Shown: positions 53,900-63,151 of the stretch, piece by piece
Position numbering within the stretch: position 1 is the stretch's first letter
Layout: each line of letters starts with the position of its first letter
Origin: Nocardioides yefusunii
GTDB taxonomy: Bacteria; Actinomycetota; Actinomycetes; Propionibacteriales; Nocardioidaceae
DNA length: 64,000 nucleotides
Direction: 5' to 3'
Assembly (NCBI RefSeq): GCF_004014875.1
Contig: NZ_CP034929.1
Coordinates: 2,046,001 to 2,110,000 of the forward strand
Position numbers and translations under genes: made by a program
The notes under the pieces: generated by a model
The model's input: only the letters and a program-made list of their open reading frames with translations
Database searches by the model: none
Told to the model about the DNA's origin: nothing

Positions 53900-54956
53900 C
53901 CACCTCGACTGCGGTGAGCGGGTCCCAGGAGTGCGGTGGCACCGAACGTTCCATGAGGTCGCGCACCAGGGTCGCCAGGGAGCTGGATCCTCCGCGTTCG
54001 GCCACTCGGTCAAGGGCGCACCACGCCAGCGCACCCTGACCGGCGAGCCACGCGTGGAAGGCCAGCACCGATGCTGCCTGGACCGCCCGGCCCACGGGTG
54101 CGGCACGCACCACCGCGACCCACAGGTCGACGTGGCGGGCGGCTTCGCTGCGATGCACCCACGACCAGGTCGCGTCCCTGACGTCGGAATCCCCCGCCCT
54201 CGCCGCGTCGTCGAGGACCTTCAGCAGGCAGGCCACCAGGTGCTCGTCACGGGTCGAGGGGAAGCGTGCGCCTCGCCTCGTCCATCCCCGGATCCGCTCG
54301 GCGTCGGAGGGCCCCGGTCCTGACTGCTGCGCCCGGAGGCAGCGGGGACACGTGTGGCTCGCGACGCGTGAGACGGCGTCGCCCTGGGGCGCGATCATCT
54401 CCTCCAGTTCGCTGCGGTCTCGACGCACAGGGAGACCGTCGGCCACCGCACGCGCCACGAACGGGTGGGCCAGCACCTCGTAGGGCTGCGTGACCAGGTC
54501 CGAGCCGCCCCGATCCCGACCGCGGACCTCGCCGGTGCTCGGCACGAACTCCAGACATGACGCACCGTCCGCGCCCAGGAAGGCCGTGACCTCGATCCCG
54601 GCAGCAGCCATCGTCGTGGCCAGACCGGGCGCGATCGACATCGCCCGGTGGTGCTCGGCGAAGACCACCAGCGCGACCTGGTCGACGTGGTTGCGGATCC
54701 CGGCAGCAGCAAGGACGCGGGCAACCGAACGCACACCTTCCTCCCCCTCCCTGGGGTACGGGAGGTCGATCCGGGCGTGCGGCCCGGACGCCGGTGCGAG
54801 CACCAGCATCACCACCGACTCAGTGGGGACGAATCCCAGGGCGACGGCGACCGCTGCGACGAGGTCAGGCGGAGAGGTGACGGTGAGCCGCGGGCGTGGG
54901 GCCGAGCGGCGGGAGCGCGACGAGGGCGATGAGTGCGGTGCGGTGTTGTGGTCCAT
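53832..54956 (-). CDS. DUF4192 protein
   Basis: A 374-residue protein. The DUF4192 hallmark is near the start: RLTVTSPPDLVAAVAVALGF then VPTESVVMLVL, followed by LPYPREGEEGVRSVARVLAA. The C-terminal half is helical (VLAFHAWLAGQGALAWCALD, RDLMERSVPPHSWDPL). A Cys pair in SHTCPRCLRAQQ could bind metal. The ATG at 54956 follows a stretch of non-coding character. Function is unknown. Its 3' end overlaps the convergent hypothetical gene by 68 bases. The 256 bases between it and dinB hold no recognisable site. Confidence 0.87.
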   Translation of the reverse strand: MDHNTAPHSSPSSRSRRSAPRPRLTVTSPPDLVAAVAVALGFVPTESVVMLVLAPASGPHARIDLPYPREGEEGVRSVARVLAAAGIRNHVDQVALVVFAEHHRAMSIAPGLATTMAAAGIEVTAFLGADGASCLEFVPSTGEVRGRDRGGSDLVTQPYEVLAHPFVARAVADGLPVRRDRSELEEMIAPQGDAVSRVASHTCPRCLRAQQSGPGPSDAERIRGWTRRGARFPSTRDEHLVACLLKVLDDAARAGDSDVRDATWSWVHRSEAARHVDLWVAVVRAAPVGRAVQAASVLAFHAWLAGQGALAWCALDRVAERGGSSSLATLVRDLMERSVPPHSWDPLTAVEVVSDAGASTSVVPLRGATTTPPV

Positions 54957-55212
54957 GCGAGGACGCTCCCGGCCCGAAGCCCCTCCGCGCCGCGCCCCGA
55001 GACGCGGGATGTGGACAGCCACCCTCAACGGCGCCCGAGCTCGGCCTTGTCGGCGCCTCGCGGCCGGCCGGCGCAGGGATCCTGCCTCCGGTTCTCCCCT
55101 GCCTCGAACCCGTCTCGGCCCCGGCCGGACCGCAGCGGCAGGCACAATGACGTCGTGCCCCTCCTCTGCTGCGTCGCCCCCGGAGACGTCGTCGTGCTGT
55201 CGGGGGTGGCGC

Positions 55213-56568
55213 ATGCGTGAGCACGCCTCGGTGCTGCACATCGACCTGGATGCGTTCTTCGCCTCCGTCGAGCAGCGCGACAAGCCGTCGTTGCGGGGGA
55301 AGCCGGTGGTCGTCGGAGGTGTGGGTGGCCGGGGCGTGGTGGCGACCGCGTCCTACGAAGCCCGCGTCTTCGGAGTCCGGTCGGCGATGTCGACGCGTGA
55401 GGCACGGGCCCGGTGCCCGCATGCAGCGTTCCTGTCGGGCCGGTTCCACGCCTACCGCGAGACCAGCCGCGCCGTCATGGGCGTCCTGCGGGAACTCTCC
55501 CCGCTGGTGGAGCCGCTGTCGTTGGACGAGGCGTTCGTCGACCTCGCCGCCGCGGGCCTGCCCGACCTCGACGAGGCCACGGTCCGCGCGGTCGGTGAGG
55601 AACTGCGGGCCCGGGTGCACGAGGTCAGCGGCGGCCTCACCGCGTCGGTGGGGCTGGCGTCGTCGAAGTTCCTCGCGAAGATCGCCAGCGAGATCGAGAA
55701 ACCCGACGGACTCACCGTCATCAACCCGGGCACCGAACGGGACCTGCTGCGTCCGTTGAACGTCCGCGTGATCCCCGGCGTCGGCCCGGCCACCGTCGAA
55801 CGGCTGCGTCGTTCCGGGGTCTACACCGTCTCCGACCTCGAGGCGCTCGACGAGCACGAAGTGGTGCAGCTCCTCGGCAAGGCACACGGACACTCCCTGC
55901 ACGCGATGGCGCGCGGCGAGGACGACCGCGCCGTGGTGCCCGAGCGCGAGGCCAAGTCGGTCAGCGTGGAGGACACCTACTCCACCGACGTCACCGACCG
56001 TGAGCTGATGGCCGACCTGTTGACCCGACAGGCCGCGACCGTGGCCGGTCGGCTCGCGAAGCAACGGATGTCGGGACGCACGATCTCGATCAAGGTGCGG
56101 CTGCACGACTTCTCCACCTCGAGCCGCTCCAGCACTCTCCCGGCCCCCACTGACGACGCCGCCCTGATCGCCCGCACCGCCCGCGGCCTCCTCACCGACC
56201 TCGACACCTCCGGCGGGGTCCGGCTGCTCGGCGTCGGCGTCTCGGGTCTGGCCGACTGGGTGCAGGAAGAACTCTTCAGCGACCCCGAACCCCCCGAGCC
56301 CAGCGACCGCGAAGCACTCGACCGACTCGCGCCGGTGGTGCGGCGTCCCGAGTGGGCCCCGGGCAGCGACGTGATCCACGACGAGATGGGCGCCGGATGG
56401 GTGTGGGGCGCCGGACGCGGCGTCGTGACCGTGCGGTTCGAGACCGCCGAGACGGGCCCCGGCCCGGTGCGTTCCTTCGCCCAGGACGATCCGGCGCTGC
56501 ACCTGTGGCAGCCTCCCCCCGACGACGAGGCCGTCGCCCGAGCGGTCATCCCGCCGTCCGGAACCTGA
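55213..56568 (+). CDS. dinB: DNA polymerase IV (Y-family)
   Basis: Translesion polymerase of 451 residues. The first catalytic Asp is in VLHIDLDAFFASVEQRD, the fingers contain VATASYEARVFGVRSAMSTR, and the second acidic pair is in EPLSLDEAFVDLAAAGLPDL. An HhH thumb (VIPGVGPATVERLRRSGVYT) and little-finger domain follow. The C-terminus carries about 90 extra residues (WAPGSDVIHDEMGAGWVWGA, FETAETGPGPV), common in actinobacterial DinB proteins. No LexA box is visible upstream. The last 23 bases overlap the convergent pxpC gene. Confidence 0.95.
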   Translation: MREHASVLHIDLDAFFASVEQRDKPSLRGKPVVVGGVGGRGVVATASYEARVFGVRSAMSTREARARCPHAAFLSGRFHAYRETSRAVMGVLRELSPLVEPLSLDEAFVDLAAAGLPDLDEATVRAVGEELRARVHEVSGGLTASVGLASSKFLAKIASEIEKPDGLTVINPGTERDLLRPLNVRVIPGVGPATVERLRRSGVYTVSDLEALDEHEVVQLLGKAHGHSLHAMARGEDDRAVVPEREAKSVSVEDTYSTDVTDRELMADLLTRQAATVAGRLAKQRMSGRTISIKVRLHDFSTSSRSSTLPAPTDDAALIARTARGLLTDLDTSGGVRLLGVGVSGLADWVQEELFSDPEPPEPSDREALDRLAPVVRRPEWAPGSDVIHDEMGAGWVWGAGRGVVTVRFETAETGPGPVRSFAQDDPALHLWQPPPDDEAVARAVIPPSGT

Positions 56569-57451
56569 CCCTCTCACCGGGACGGATCCGGGCACAGAGA
56601 TCCAGGTCCTCCTCGACGACGACGGCCACCACCGGGTAACCACCGGTCGTGGGATGGTCGGCGAGGAAGACCACCGGGTCCCCCGACGGCGGCAACTGCA
56701 CTGCACCGAGAACCATCGGCTCGCTGGGCAGCTCGCCCGGCCGGCGCGCCCATGGCACCGAGGGCTGCTCCAGGCGCAGGCCGACCCGGTTGGACCCTGA
56801 CCCGGCGACGAACTCCACGGCGTCGAGAACCCTGACATCGTCGAGCCAGTCGATCCGGGGACCGGGCAGGACCCGCAGGGTGTGGACGTGCGGCAACGGC
56901 GTGGCCCCCATGACGTCGCGCGGCACCAGACCGTGGGTCCTCGCACCGGCGGCCGGCTGTTCCCGGCCCACCCGCAGGCGGTCGCCGGCGGCGAGCGGCG
57001 AGGGACCGATGCCTCCGAGCAGGTCGGTGCTGCGTGATCCCAGTACAGGCGGTGCGTCGATGCCACCGCCGAGAGCCACGTAGCTGCGCAGCCCCTGCAA
57101 GGCCCGGCCTACGTGCAACAGTGTGTCGGCCCTGACCACGACCGCCTCGTCGAGTGGCGCGGGACGGCCGGCCACGAACACCTCGCACCGGGCGCCGGTG
57201 ACTGCGACGACGACGTCGCGGACCGCGGTGAGCGTGACGCCTCCGGCCGTGGTCTCCAGCAGCGCCGCGTCAGGGTCGTTGCCGACCAGCCGGTTCGCCC
57301 ACCGGGCAGAGGCACGGTCGAGGAACCCGCTGCGGGTGACACCCAGGTGCGCCCACCCCGGTCGACCGGCGTCCTGGACGGTCGTGGAGGGGCCGGGGTC
57401 GACGACCTCGAAAGACACCGGCCCGGGCAGCGCGCGCACGTCGGCGTTCAT
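56546..57451 (-). CDS. pxpC: 5-oxoprolinase subunit C (PxpC, biotin-dependent-carboxylase-like)
   Basis: Part of the ATP-dependent PxpABC complex that opens 5-oxoproline (pyroglutamate) to glutamate. The 301-residue KipA/AHS2-type protein shows STTVQDAGRPGWAHLGVTRS, DRASARWANRLVGNDPDAAL followed by LETT, SYVALGGGIDAPPVLGSRST and the C-terminal GDPVVFLADHPTTGGYPVVA. Its ATG overlaps the pxpB stop by four bases, and the A-B-C order is canonical. Convergent with dinB. Confidence 0.92.
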   Translation of the reverse strand: MNADVRALPGPVSFEVVDPGPSTTVQDAGRPGWAHLGVTRSGFLDRASARWANRLVGNDPDAALLETTAGGVTLTAVRDVVVAVTGARCEVFVAGRPAPLDEAVVVRADTLLHVGRALQGLRSYVALGGGIDAPPVLGSRSTDLLGGIGPSPLAAGDRLRVGREQPAAGARTHGLVPRDVMGATPLPHVHTLRVLPGPRIDWLDDVRVLDAVEFVAGSGSNRVGLRLEQPSVPWARRPGELPSEPMVLGAVQLPPSGDPVVFLADHPTTGGYPVVAVVVEEDLDLCARIRPGERVRFRTAG

Positions 57452-58089
57452 GCGGCGGTGAACCTGACCCGGGTGCCCGGGGCGAGCAGCGCCGGTGCGT
57501 CGGTGCGGGTGACGTCGAAGATCTCGACGTCGGTGTGTCCCAGCAGCAACCAGCCGCCAGGCGACGGAGTCGGGTAGACCCCGCACCAGGTGTCGGCGAG
57601 CGCCACCGATCCTGCTGGCACGCGGGTGCGGGGAGAGGACAGGCGCGGCACTCGCCACTCGGACGGCATCCCGGAGAGGTAGGCGAACCCGGGGCTGAAG
57701 CCACAGAAGTCGGAGACGAAGGTGAGCGAGGTGTGGCGGGTGACGACCTCGTCGACGTCGACGCCCCAGGTGCGCGCCACCAACGCGAGGTCCGCGCCGT
57801 CGTAGTGGACGGGGAGGACCACGACGTCGTGCTCCCCCGCCGGAGCGGGCGGCAGGTCGTGCGGCTGCAGGGACCTCAGCCGGATCATCGCTGCCGCCGT
57901 GTCCGCGACGCCGTCGAGCAGCACCGTGCGAGCAGCAGGGACGACGTCGACGCACGCCATTCCGGACTCCCGCACCCAGGCCACCACGGCGTGCGCGGTC
58001 GCGGTGTCGGCGACCTCGACGAGGACGGCGTGCTCCCCCACCGTCCGTACGGCGTGGGCGACGAGCGCGCTCAACGGCCCGGTGCTCAT
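57448..58089 (-). CDS. pxpB: 5-oxoprolinase subunit B (PxpB)
   Basis: KipI/AHS1-type subunit of 5-oxoprolinase, 213 residues. Characteristic segments are HAVLVEVADTATAHAVVAWV, VVVLPVHYDGADLALVARTW and FCGFSPGFAYLSGMPSEW, with VPAGSVALADTWCGVYPTPS next. The ATG at 58089 lies one base after the pxpA stop; the longer frame upstream overlaps pxpA and is rejected. Confidence 0.92.
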   Translation of the reverse strand: MSTGPLSALVAHAVRTVGEHAVLVEVADTATAHAVVAWVRESGMACVDVVPAARTVLLDGVADTAAAMIRLRSLQPHDLPPAPAGEHDVVVLPVHYDGADLALVARTWGVDVDEVVTRHTSLTFVSDFCGFSPGFAYLSGMPSEWRVPRLSSPRTRVPAGSVALADTWCGVYPTPSPGGWLLLGHTDVEIFDVTRTDAPALLAPGTRVRFTAA

Positions 58090-58090
58090 C

Positions 58091-58807
58091 TCACAGGCCC
58101 CGCAGCTCGAACCCGGCCGCGAAAAGTTCGGCGCGCACCAGCTGCGCGGTCGCGACCGCACCGGGGCTGTCTCCGTGCAGGCAGACCGAGTGCGCCTGGC
58201 CCGAACGCGCCCACCGGACCGCAGCCGCTGCGACGTCGGCGGGCTCGTGGATCAACGCGCCCGGCTGATCGCGGGGCACGAGTCGCCCGGCGTCGGTGTA
58301 GCCGCGGTCGGGGAAGGCTTCGTCGAACGTCGCGCGTCCGCGTTCGTCGGCCCACTGCAGCAGCAGTCCCGGGCGCATCCCGAGCACCGGGAGGTCTCCG
58401 GAGCCGTCAAGGACGGCGCGTGCCTGGGCGGCGTCGTCGAGCACCCGGTGGTAGAGCGCACCGTGCGGCTTCACGTACCTGACCTCAATGCCTTCGGAGC
58501 GCGCGATCTCGGTGAGCGTCCCGACCTGGTCGGCGACCTGCTCGCGCAGCGTCTCCTCGGCGACGTCGAGTGCCACACGGCCGAAGTTCTCCCGGTCGTC
58601 GTAGGAGACCTGCGCTCCCACCGAGACGCCACGTCGGGCGGCCTCGGCGCAAACGGCACGCATGATCGCCGCGTTGCCGGCGTGGTAGCCGCAGGCGACG
58701 TTCGCGCTGCTCACCACGGCGAGCAGGGCTTCGTCGTCGGTGACCTCCTCACCGAGGTCGGCGTTGAGGTCGATGTGGGGCCGGGGAGTCTCACTCACGG
58801 CGGCCAT
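58091..58807 (-). CDS. pxpA: 5-oxoprolinase subunit A (PxpA, LamB/YcsF family)
   Basis: LamB/YcsF subunit of 238 residues. It begins HIDLNADLGEEVTDDEALLA with the metal-binding region, followed by SSANVACGYHAGNAAIMRAV, GAQVSYDDRENFGR, VRYVKPHGALYHRVLDD and HSVCLHGDSPGAVATAQLVR. All are diagnostic of PxpA. The ATG at 58807 follows GGGGCAGA; a GTG three codons later is possible. It heads the pxpABC operon and diverges from the oligopeptidase gene. Confidence 0.92.
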   Translation of the reverse strand: MAAVSETPRPHIDLNADLGEEVTDDEALLAVVSSANVACGYHAGNAAIMRAVCAEAARRGVSVGAQVSYDDRENFGRVALDVAEETLREQVADQVGTLTEIARSEGIEVRYVKPHGALYHRVLDDAAQARAVLDGSGDLPVLGMRPGLLLQWADERGRATFDEAFPDRGYTDAGRLVPRDQPGALIHEPADVAAAAVRWARSGQAHSVCLHGDSPGAVATAQLVRAELFAAGFELRGL

Positions 58808-58898
58808 TCTGCCCCGTCGTTCCGGGCCTGTTCTCCGGGCCTGTTCGCCGTGGGCGCAAACGACGTCGTGGAGCACCGAAGGAGTCAGGGCGGGCCCG

Positions 58899-58904
58899 TA
58901 CGCT
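58899..58904 (+). promoter_or_regulatory. -10 box for leaderless oligopeptidase B transcript
   Basis: TACGCT followed by seven bases and the ATG at 58912. Confidence 0.55.
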
Positions 58905-58911
58905 GGCGCAC

Positions 58912-61071
58912 ATGGAACTCGAAGTGCAGCCCCCCGTCGCCGAACGACGCCCCGTGACCCGCGAACTCCACGGTCTGACCCGCGTCGACGACTACGAGTG
59001 GTTGCGCGAGAAGGAGAACCCCGAGGTCCTCGCCCACCTCGAGGCCGAGAACGCGTTCACCGAGGCACGCACGGCGCACCTGGCCGACCTGCGTGCGACC
59101 CTCTTCGACGAGGTGAAGAACCGCGTCCAGGAGACCGACCTGTCGGTCCCCACCCGCAGCCGCGGCTGGTGGTTCTACTCCCGCACCTTCGAGGGCAAGG
59201 AGTACGGCGCGTCGTGCCGCGTTCCGGTCACCGACCCCGAGGACTGGACCCCGCCCACCCCCGACGCGGCCGCGCACCCCGACCAGCCGGCCCTGCCCGG
59301 TGAGCAGGTCCTGCTGGACCTCAACGAACTCGCCGAGGGCCACGACTTCTTCTCCCTCGGTGGCTCCGCACTGAGCCTCGACGACCGCTACCTCGCGTGG
59401 TCGGTCGACACCGAGGGCGACGAGCGCTACACGATCCGGGTCAAGGAACTCGCCACCGGCACCGTCCTCGACGACGTCGTCGAGGGTGTCCTGGGCGGCG
59501 CCACTTGGCACCCGGACGGTACGTCCTTCTACTACAACACCGTCGACGACGCCTGGCGCGCCGACAAGATCTGGCGCCACCGCCTCGGCACCCCGCAGTC
59601 GGAGGACGAACTGGTCTTCCACGAGAGCGACCAGCTCTTCTGGACCGGTCTGGGACGCAGCCGCGACAACCGCTTCCTGTTCATCGTCTCCGGCTCGAAG
59701 ACCACCTCGGAGTGGTCCTACCTCGACACCACCGACCCCGACGCCACCTGGACCCTGTTCCACCCGCGCACCACGGGACTGGAGTACGGCCTCGAGCCCG
59801 CCGTCATCGGCGGCGAGAGCGTCTTCCTGGTGATGCACAACGCCACCGGCGCCAACTTCGAGCTGGCCTCCGCACCCGTCGCCCCGACCGGCCCCGATGG
59901 CTGGACGCCGGTGATCGCCCACGACGAGTCGGTGCGTCTCGAAGAGGTCGACGCGTTCGCCACCCACCTCGTCGTCCAGCAGCGAGCCGAAGGTCTCACC
60001 CAGCTCGCGATCGTCGAGCTGACCGACGACGGTCTCGGCGAGACGTACCCGATCGCGTTCGACCGTGAGGTCTACACCGTCGGCGCCTCGGGCAACCCTG
60101 ACTTCCACCAGCCGACCGTGCGCCTGGGCTGGACCTCGATGGCCGTGCCGTCCTCGGTCTACGACTACGACGTCCGCACCCGCGAGCTGACGCTGCTGCG
60201 TCGTACGCCGGTCCTGGGTGGTTTCGACCCCGATCTCTACGAGGAGCACCGAATCTGGGTCACCGCCCGCGACGGCGAGCAGGTCCCGGTCTCCCTGGTG
60301 TGCCGCACGGACGTCCGTGCCGAGGGCCGCCCCATGCCGACGCTGCTCTACGGCTACGGCTCCTACGAGTCCTCGGTGGACCCGTACTTCTCGGTCCCGC
60401 GTCTCTCCCTGATGGACCGCGGGGCCGCGTTCGCGATCGCCCACGTGCGGGGCGGCGGCGAGATGGGTCGCCGGTGGTACGAGCAGGGCAAGCTCAACCA
60501 CAAGACCAACACCTTCAACGACTTCGTCGACGTCGCCCGCCACCTCGTCACCGAGGGCTGGACGACGGCCGAGACGCTGGTCGCCGAGGGCGGCAGCGCC
60601 GGTGGCCTGCTCATGGGCGCCGTGGTCAACCAGGCCCCCGAACTGTTCGCCGGCATCGTGGCCGACGTCCCGTTCGTGGACGCCCTGACCACCATGCTCG
60701 ACTCCACCCTCCCGCTGACCATCGGTGAGTACGAGGAGTGGGGCAACCCCGAGGCCGAAGCCGAGGTGTACGCCCTGATGGCCTCCTACGCCCCCTACGA
60801 CAACGTCGCCGCCGTCGACTACCCGCCGATCCTGGCCGAGACGTCCCTCAACGACACCCGCGTGCTCTACGTCGAGCCCGCCAAGTGGATCGCCAAGCTG
60901 CGCGCCACCGCCGTGGGACGTCGTGACTTCCTGCTGCGGATCGAGATGGCGGCCGGCCACGGCGGCGTCTCGGGTCGGTACAAGGCATGGCACGATCGCG
61001 CGTTCTCGACCGCGTGGATCCTGGATCGGATGGGTCTCGCCCAGGTGCCGCCCCGCTCTGCGCAGGACTGA
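58912..61071 (+). CDS. ptrB: Oligopeptidase B (S9A serine peptidase)
   Basis: Cytoplasmic prolyl-oligopeptidase-family enzyme that cleaves short peptides after Arg or Lys, 719 residues. An N-terminal seven-bladed propeller (LDDRYLAWSVDTEGDERYTI, GGATWHPDGTSFYYNTVDDA) caps the alpha/beta-hydrolase domain. The nucleophile is in LVAEGGSAGGLLMGAVVNQA, the Asp in SLNDTRVLYVEPAKW, and the His in MAAGHGGVSGRYKAW. A basic-specificity Glu pair typical of OpdB is plausible in ITIGEYEEWGNP-like sequence (LTIGEYEEWGNPEAEAEVYA). It ends at a nested hairpin (61108-61149). Confidence 0.94.
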   Translation: MELEVQPPVAERRPVTRELHGLTRVDDYEWLREKENPEVLAHLEAENAFTEARTAHLADLRATLFDEVKNRVQETDLSVPTRSRGWWFYSRTFEGKEYGASCRVPVTDPEDWTPPTPDAAAHPDQPALPGEQVLLDLNELAEGHDFFSLGGSALSLDDRYLAWSVDTEGDERYTIRVKELATGTVLDDVVEGVLGGATWHPDGTSFYYNTVDDAWRADKIWRHRLGTPQSEDELVFHESDQLFWTGLGRSRDNRFLFIVSGSKTTSEWSYLDTTDPDATWTLFHPRTTGLEYGLEPAVIGGESVFLVMHNATGANFELASAPVAPTGPDGWTPVIAHDESVRLEEVDAFATHLVVQQRAEGLTQLAIVELTDDGLGETYPIAFDREVYTVGASGNPDFHQPTVRLGWTSMAVPSSVYDYDVRTRELTLLRRTPVLGGFDPDLYEEHRIWVTARDGEQVPVSLVCRTDVRAEGRPMPTLLYGYGSYESSVDPYFSVPRLSLMDRGAAFAIAHVRGGGEMGRRWYEQGKLNHKTNTFNDFVDVARHLVTEGWTTAETLVAEGGSAGGLLMGAVVNQAPELFAGIVADVPFVDALTTMLDSTLPLTIGEYEEWGNPEAEAEVYALMASYAPYDNVAAVDYPPILAETSLNDTRVLYVEPAKWIAKLRATAVGRRDFLLRIEMAAGHGGVSGRYKAWHDRAFSTAWILDRMGLAQVPPRSAQD

Positions 61072-61107
61072 GTCCCAGCGGCCCTCAGCGCCCCAGTTCC
61101 CCCGTGC

Positions 61108-61149
61108 GGGCCCGGTTTTCCTGAACTTTCCTTCAGGTTGACCGGGCCC
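61108..61149 (+). terminator. Terminator after oligopeptidase B
   Basis: An outer stem GGGCCCGGT/ACCGGGCCC (61108-61116 with 61141-61149) encloses an inner CCTGAA/TTCAGG stem (61120-61125 with 61132-61137). Confidence 0.6.
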
Positions 61150-61311
61150 TCCTGAGAACCCCCTGAGAGTTGCCGATCGAGGCAACTTCTCGCCTGCCCG
61201 GCTCGTCTGAACCTGTGAGAGCAACGAAGAGGGCCCCGGAATCAACTCGGGGCACCCACTGTTGACCACGTGTGGGTGTCTGGACGACGTCCACGGAGCA
61301 GGAGACATCAC

Positions 61312-62280
61312 ATGGCAACTCGGACCGCTACCCGTGCAACCACCAGCGACCGTGAGATCGAAGGACGCGACTCCGTCGGCCTGTACCTCGACGAGATCGC
61401 CCGGACTCCGCTGCTGGACGCCGCCACCGAGGTCGAACTGGCCCGCACCATCGAGGTCGGCCTGATGGCCCAGCACCTCCTCGACACCGGCCGCATCGGC
61501 CGTCGCAAGGGAGGCGCACCCAAGAGCGCCAACCAGGACGAACTCGAGTGGCTCGCCGAAGAGGGCCGCAAGGCCATGGACACCTTCATCAACGCCAACC
61601 TTCGCCTGGTCGTCTCCATCGCCCGCAAGTACGGCCGTGCCCAGATGCCGATGCTCGACCTCATCCAGGAGGGCAACACCGGCCTGATCCGCGCGGTGGA
61701 GAAGTTCGACTACGCCAAGGGCTACAAGTTCTCCACCTACGCCACGTGGTGGGTACGCCAGGCGATCACCCGCGGCGTCGCCCAGCAGGCCCGCGTCGTA
61801 CGCCTCCCCGTCCACGTGGTCGAGGAACTCAACCAGGTCGGCAACGCCCGCCGCACCATGGAGAAGATGCTCGGCCGCGAGCCCAGCCCCGAGGAGATCG
61901 CCGCCGAACTCAGCATGGAGGTCGACCGCGTCGTGGACCTCATGTCGTGGGGTCGCGACCACGTCTCCCTCGACGCCCCCATCGACGAGGACGGCAGCAC
62001 CTCCCTCGGCGACCTGATCGGCCAGGAGACCGCCCCCAGCCCCGACGTCGAGTTCATCGACGTCGAGTCGCGCCGACTCCTGGACACGCTCGTCTCCCAG
62101 CTCGACCCGCGTTCGGCCGACATCGTCCGGGCTCGTTACGGCCTCGGCGACGGTCGCCAGCACAAGCTGGCCGACATCGGTGCCCGCCACGGCATCTCCG
62201 CCGAGCGCGTTCGCCAGCTGGAGCGGGAGGCGCTGCAGAAGCTGCGCCGCCTCACCGAGCCGCAGGTTGCTGCCGCCTGA
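61312..62280 (+). CDS. sigB: Principal-like (group 2) sigma factor, SigB/HrdD type
   Basis: A 322-residue sigma-70 without the long N-terminal extension of sigA. Region 1.2 is DSVGLYLDEIARTPLLDAAT, region 2 has [20 protein letters not shown] and YATWWVRQAITRGVAQQARV, region 3 includes REPSPEEIAAELSMEVDRVV, and region 4.2 is KLADIGARHGISAERVRQLE. AGGAG lies seven bases before the ATG. The 240-base upstream region holds the oligopeptidase terminator and an imperfect inverted repeat around GTTGCC-GATCGA-GGCAAC (61165-61191). Stress or stationary-phase use is inferred from family. Confidence 0.93.
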   Translation: MATRTATRATTSDREIEGRDSVGLYLDEIARTPLLDAATEVELARTIEVGLMAQHLLDTGRIGRRKGGAPKSANQDELEWLAEEGRKAMDTFINANLRLVVSIARKYGRAQMPMLDLIQEGNTGLIRAVEKFDYAKGYKFSTYATWWVRQAITRGVAQQARVVRLPVHVVEELNQVGNARRTMEKMLGREPSPEEIAAELSMEVDRVVDLMSWGRDHVSLDAPIDEDGSTSLGDLIGQETAPSPDVEFIDVESRRLLDTLVSQLDPRSADIVRARYGLGDGRQHKLADIGARHGISAERVRQLEREALQKLRRLTEPQVAAA

Positions 62281-62305
62281 CCCACTGACCCAACTCCCTC
62301 CCTCC

Positions 62306-62349
62306 GACGGGGTCCACGCTCGCACCGCACGGCGAACGTGGGCCCCGTC
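62306..62349. terminator. Bidirectional terminator between sigB and coaE
   Basis: GACGGGGtCCACG (62306-62318) pairs with CGTGGgCCCCGTC (62337-62349), allowing one mismatch, around an 18-base loop. Confidence 0.6.
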
Positions 62350-62366
62350 GTCACGTCCGGGGCGTG

Positions 62367-63023
62367 TCAGGACCGGCGGCGGGTGAGTTCGGCGAAGACC
62401 TCGTCCACGCGGGCGGTCAGGGCCTCGCGGGTACCGGAGTTGTCGATCACCACGTCGGCGATCGCCAGACGCTGCTCACGCGACGCCTGAGCAGCGAGCC
62501 GTGCACGCGCGTCGTCCTGGCTCATGCCACGGTCACGCACCATGCGCTCGACCTGCAGTTCCTCAGGCACGTCAACCACCACCACGGCGTCGAACTCTCC
62601 GGCCCGGCCGCCCTCGGCGAGGAGCGGGATGTCGTGGACCACGAGGGCGTCTGCAGGAGCGGCAGCCTCCAACGCTGCGCCGGCCGCGTGCACGAGCGGG
62701 TGGATGATCGCCTCCAAAGCACGGCGGCGTGACCCGTCGGCGAAGACGATCGCTCCGAGCGCAGGACGGTCCAGTGATCCATCGGCGGCCAGAACGCTCT
62801 CACCGAACTCCGCCACCACGTCAGCGAACCCGGGGGTCCCCGGGGCCACCACTTCGCGAGCCAGCAGGTCGGCGTCGACGACGACGGCTCCCAGTGCGGC
62901 CAGACGCGTCGAGACGGTGCTCTTGCCCGACGCGATTCCTCCGGTCAGCGCGATCCGACGGACGGGCGAAGCGGAGTCAGGGGCTGCGGTCGGGGCGGAC
63001 GTCGGGGTTGCGGGGGTGCTCAC
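62367..63023 (-). CDS. coaE: Dephospho-CoA kinase
   Basis: Last enzyme of coenzyme A synthesis; it phosphorylates the 3'-OH of dephospho-CoA. The 218-residue protein has the P-loop in [20 protein letters not shown], then [30 protein letters not shown] and [20 protein letters not shown]. The lid region is [20 protein letters not shown]. The GTG start has GAGGAG close by and adds a Thr/Pro/Ala-rich head of about 20 residues. It follows rpsA on the same strand after a terminator, an arrangement seen in other actinobacteria. Confidence 0.95.
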   Translation of the reverse strand: MSTPATPTSAPTAAPDSASPVRRIALTGGIASGKSTVSTRLAALGAVVVDADLLAREVVAPGTPGFADVVAEFGESVLAADGSLDRPALGAIVFADGSRRRALEAIIHPLVHAAGAALEAAAPADALVVHDIPLLAEGGRAGEFDAVVVVDVPEELQVERMVRDRGMSQDDARARLAAQASREQRLAIADVVIDNSGTREALTARVDEVFAELTRRRS

Positions 63024-63089
63024 GGGTTCTCCTCGTCGCGGGGAAGGATCGACGCCGCGACGCTACACGGGCCGTCGAGGAAAACGGGA

Positions 63090-63123
63090 CGAGCCCCGCC
63101 CGGATTTCTCCGGACGGGGCTCG
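63090..63123 (-). terminator. Terminator after rpsA
   Basis: CGAGCCCCG-CCGGA (63090-63104) pairs with TCCGG-CGGGGCTCG (63109-63123), one internal mismatch. Confidence 0.7.
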
Positions 63124-63151
63124 AGCCGATTGCTCAGTGAGAGCTCAGGTG

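Noticed and set aside
61165..61191. Inverted repeat GTTGCC-GATCGA-GGCAAC upstream of sigB
   Set aside because: Short arms and no known regulator match; could be an operator but support is too weak for a separate feature.
58885..62325. Minus-strand frame of about 1150 codons opposite oligopeptidase B and sigB
   Set aside because: Antisense shadow of two well-recognised genes, with no independent motifs.
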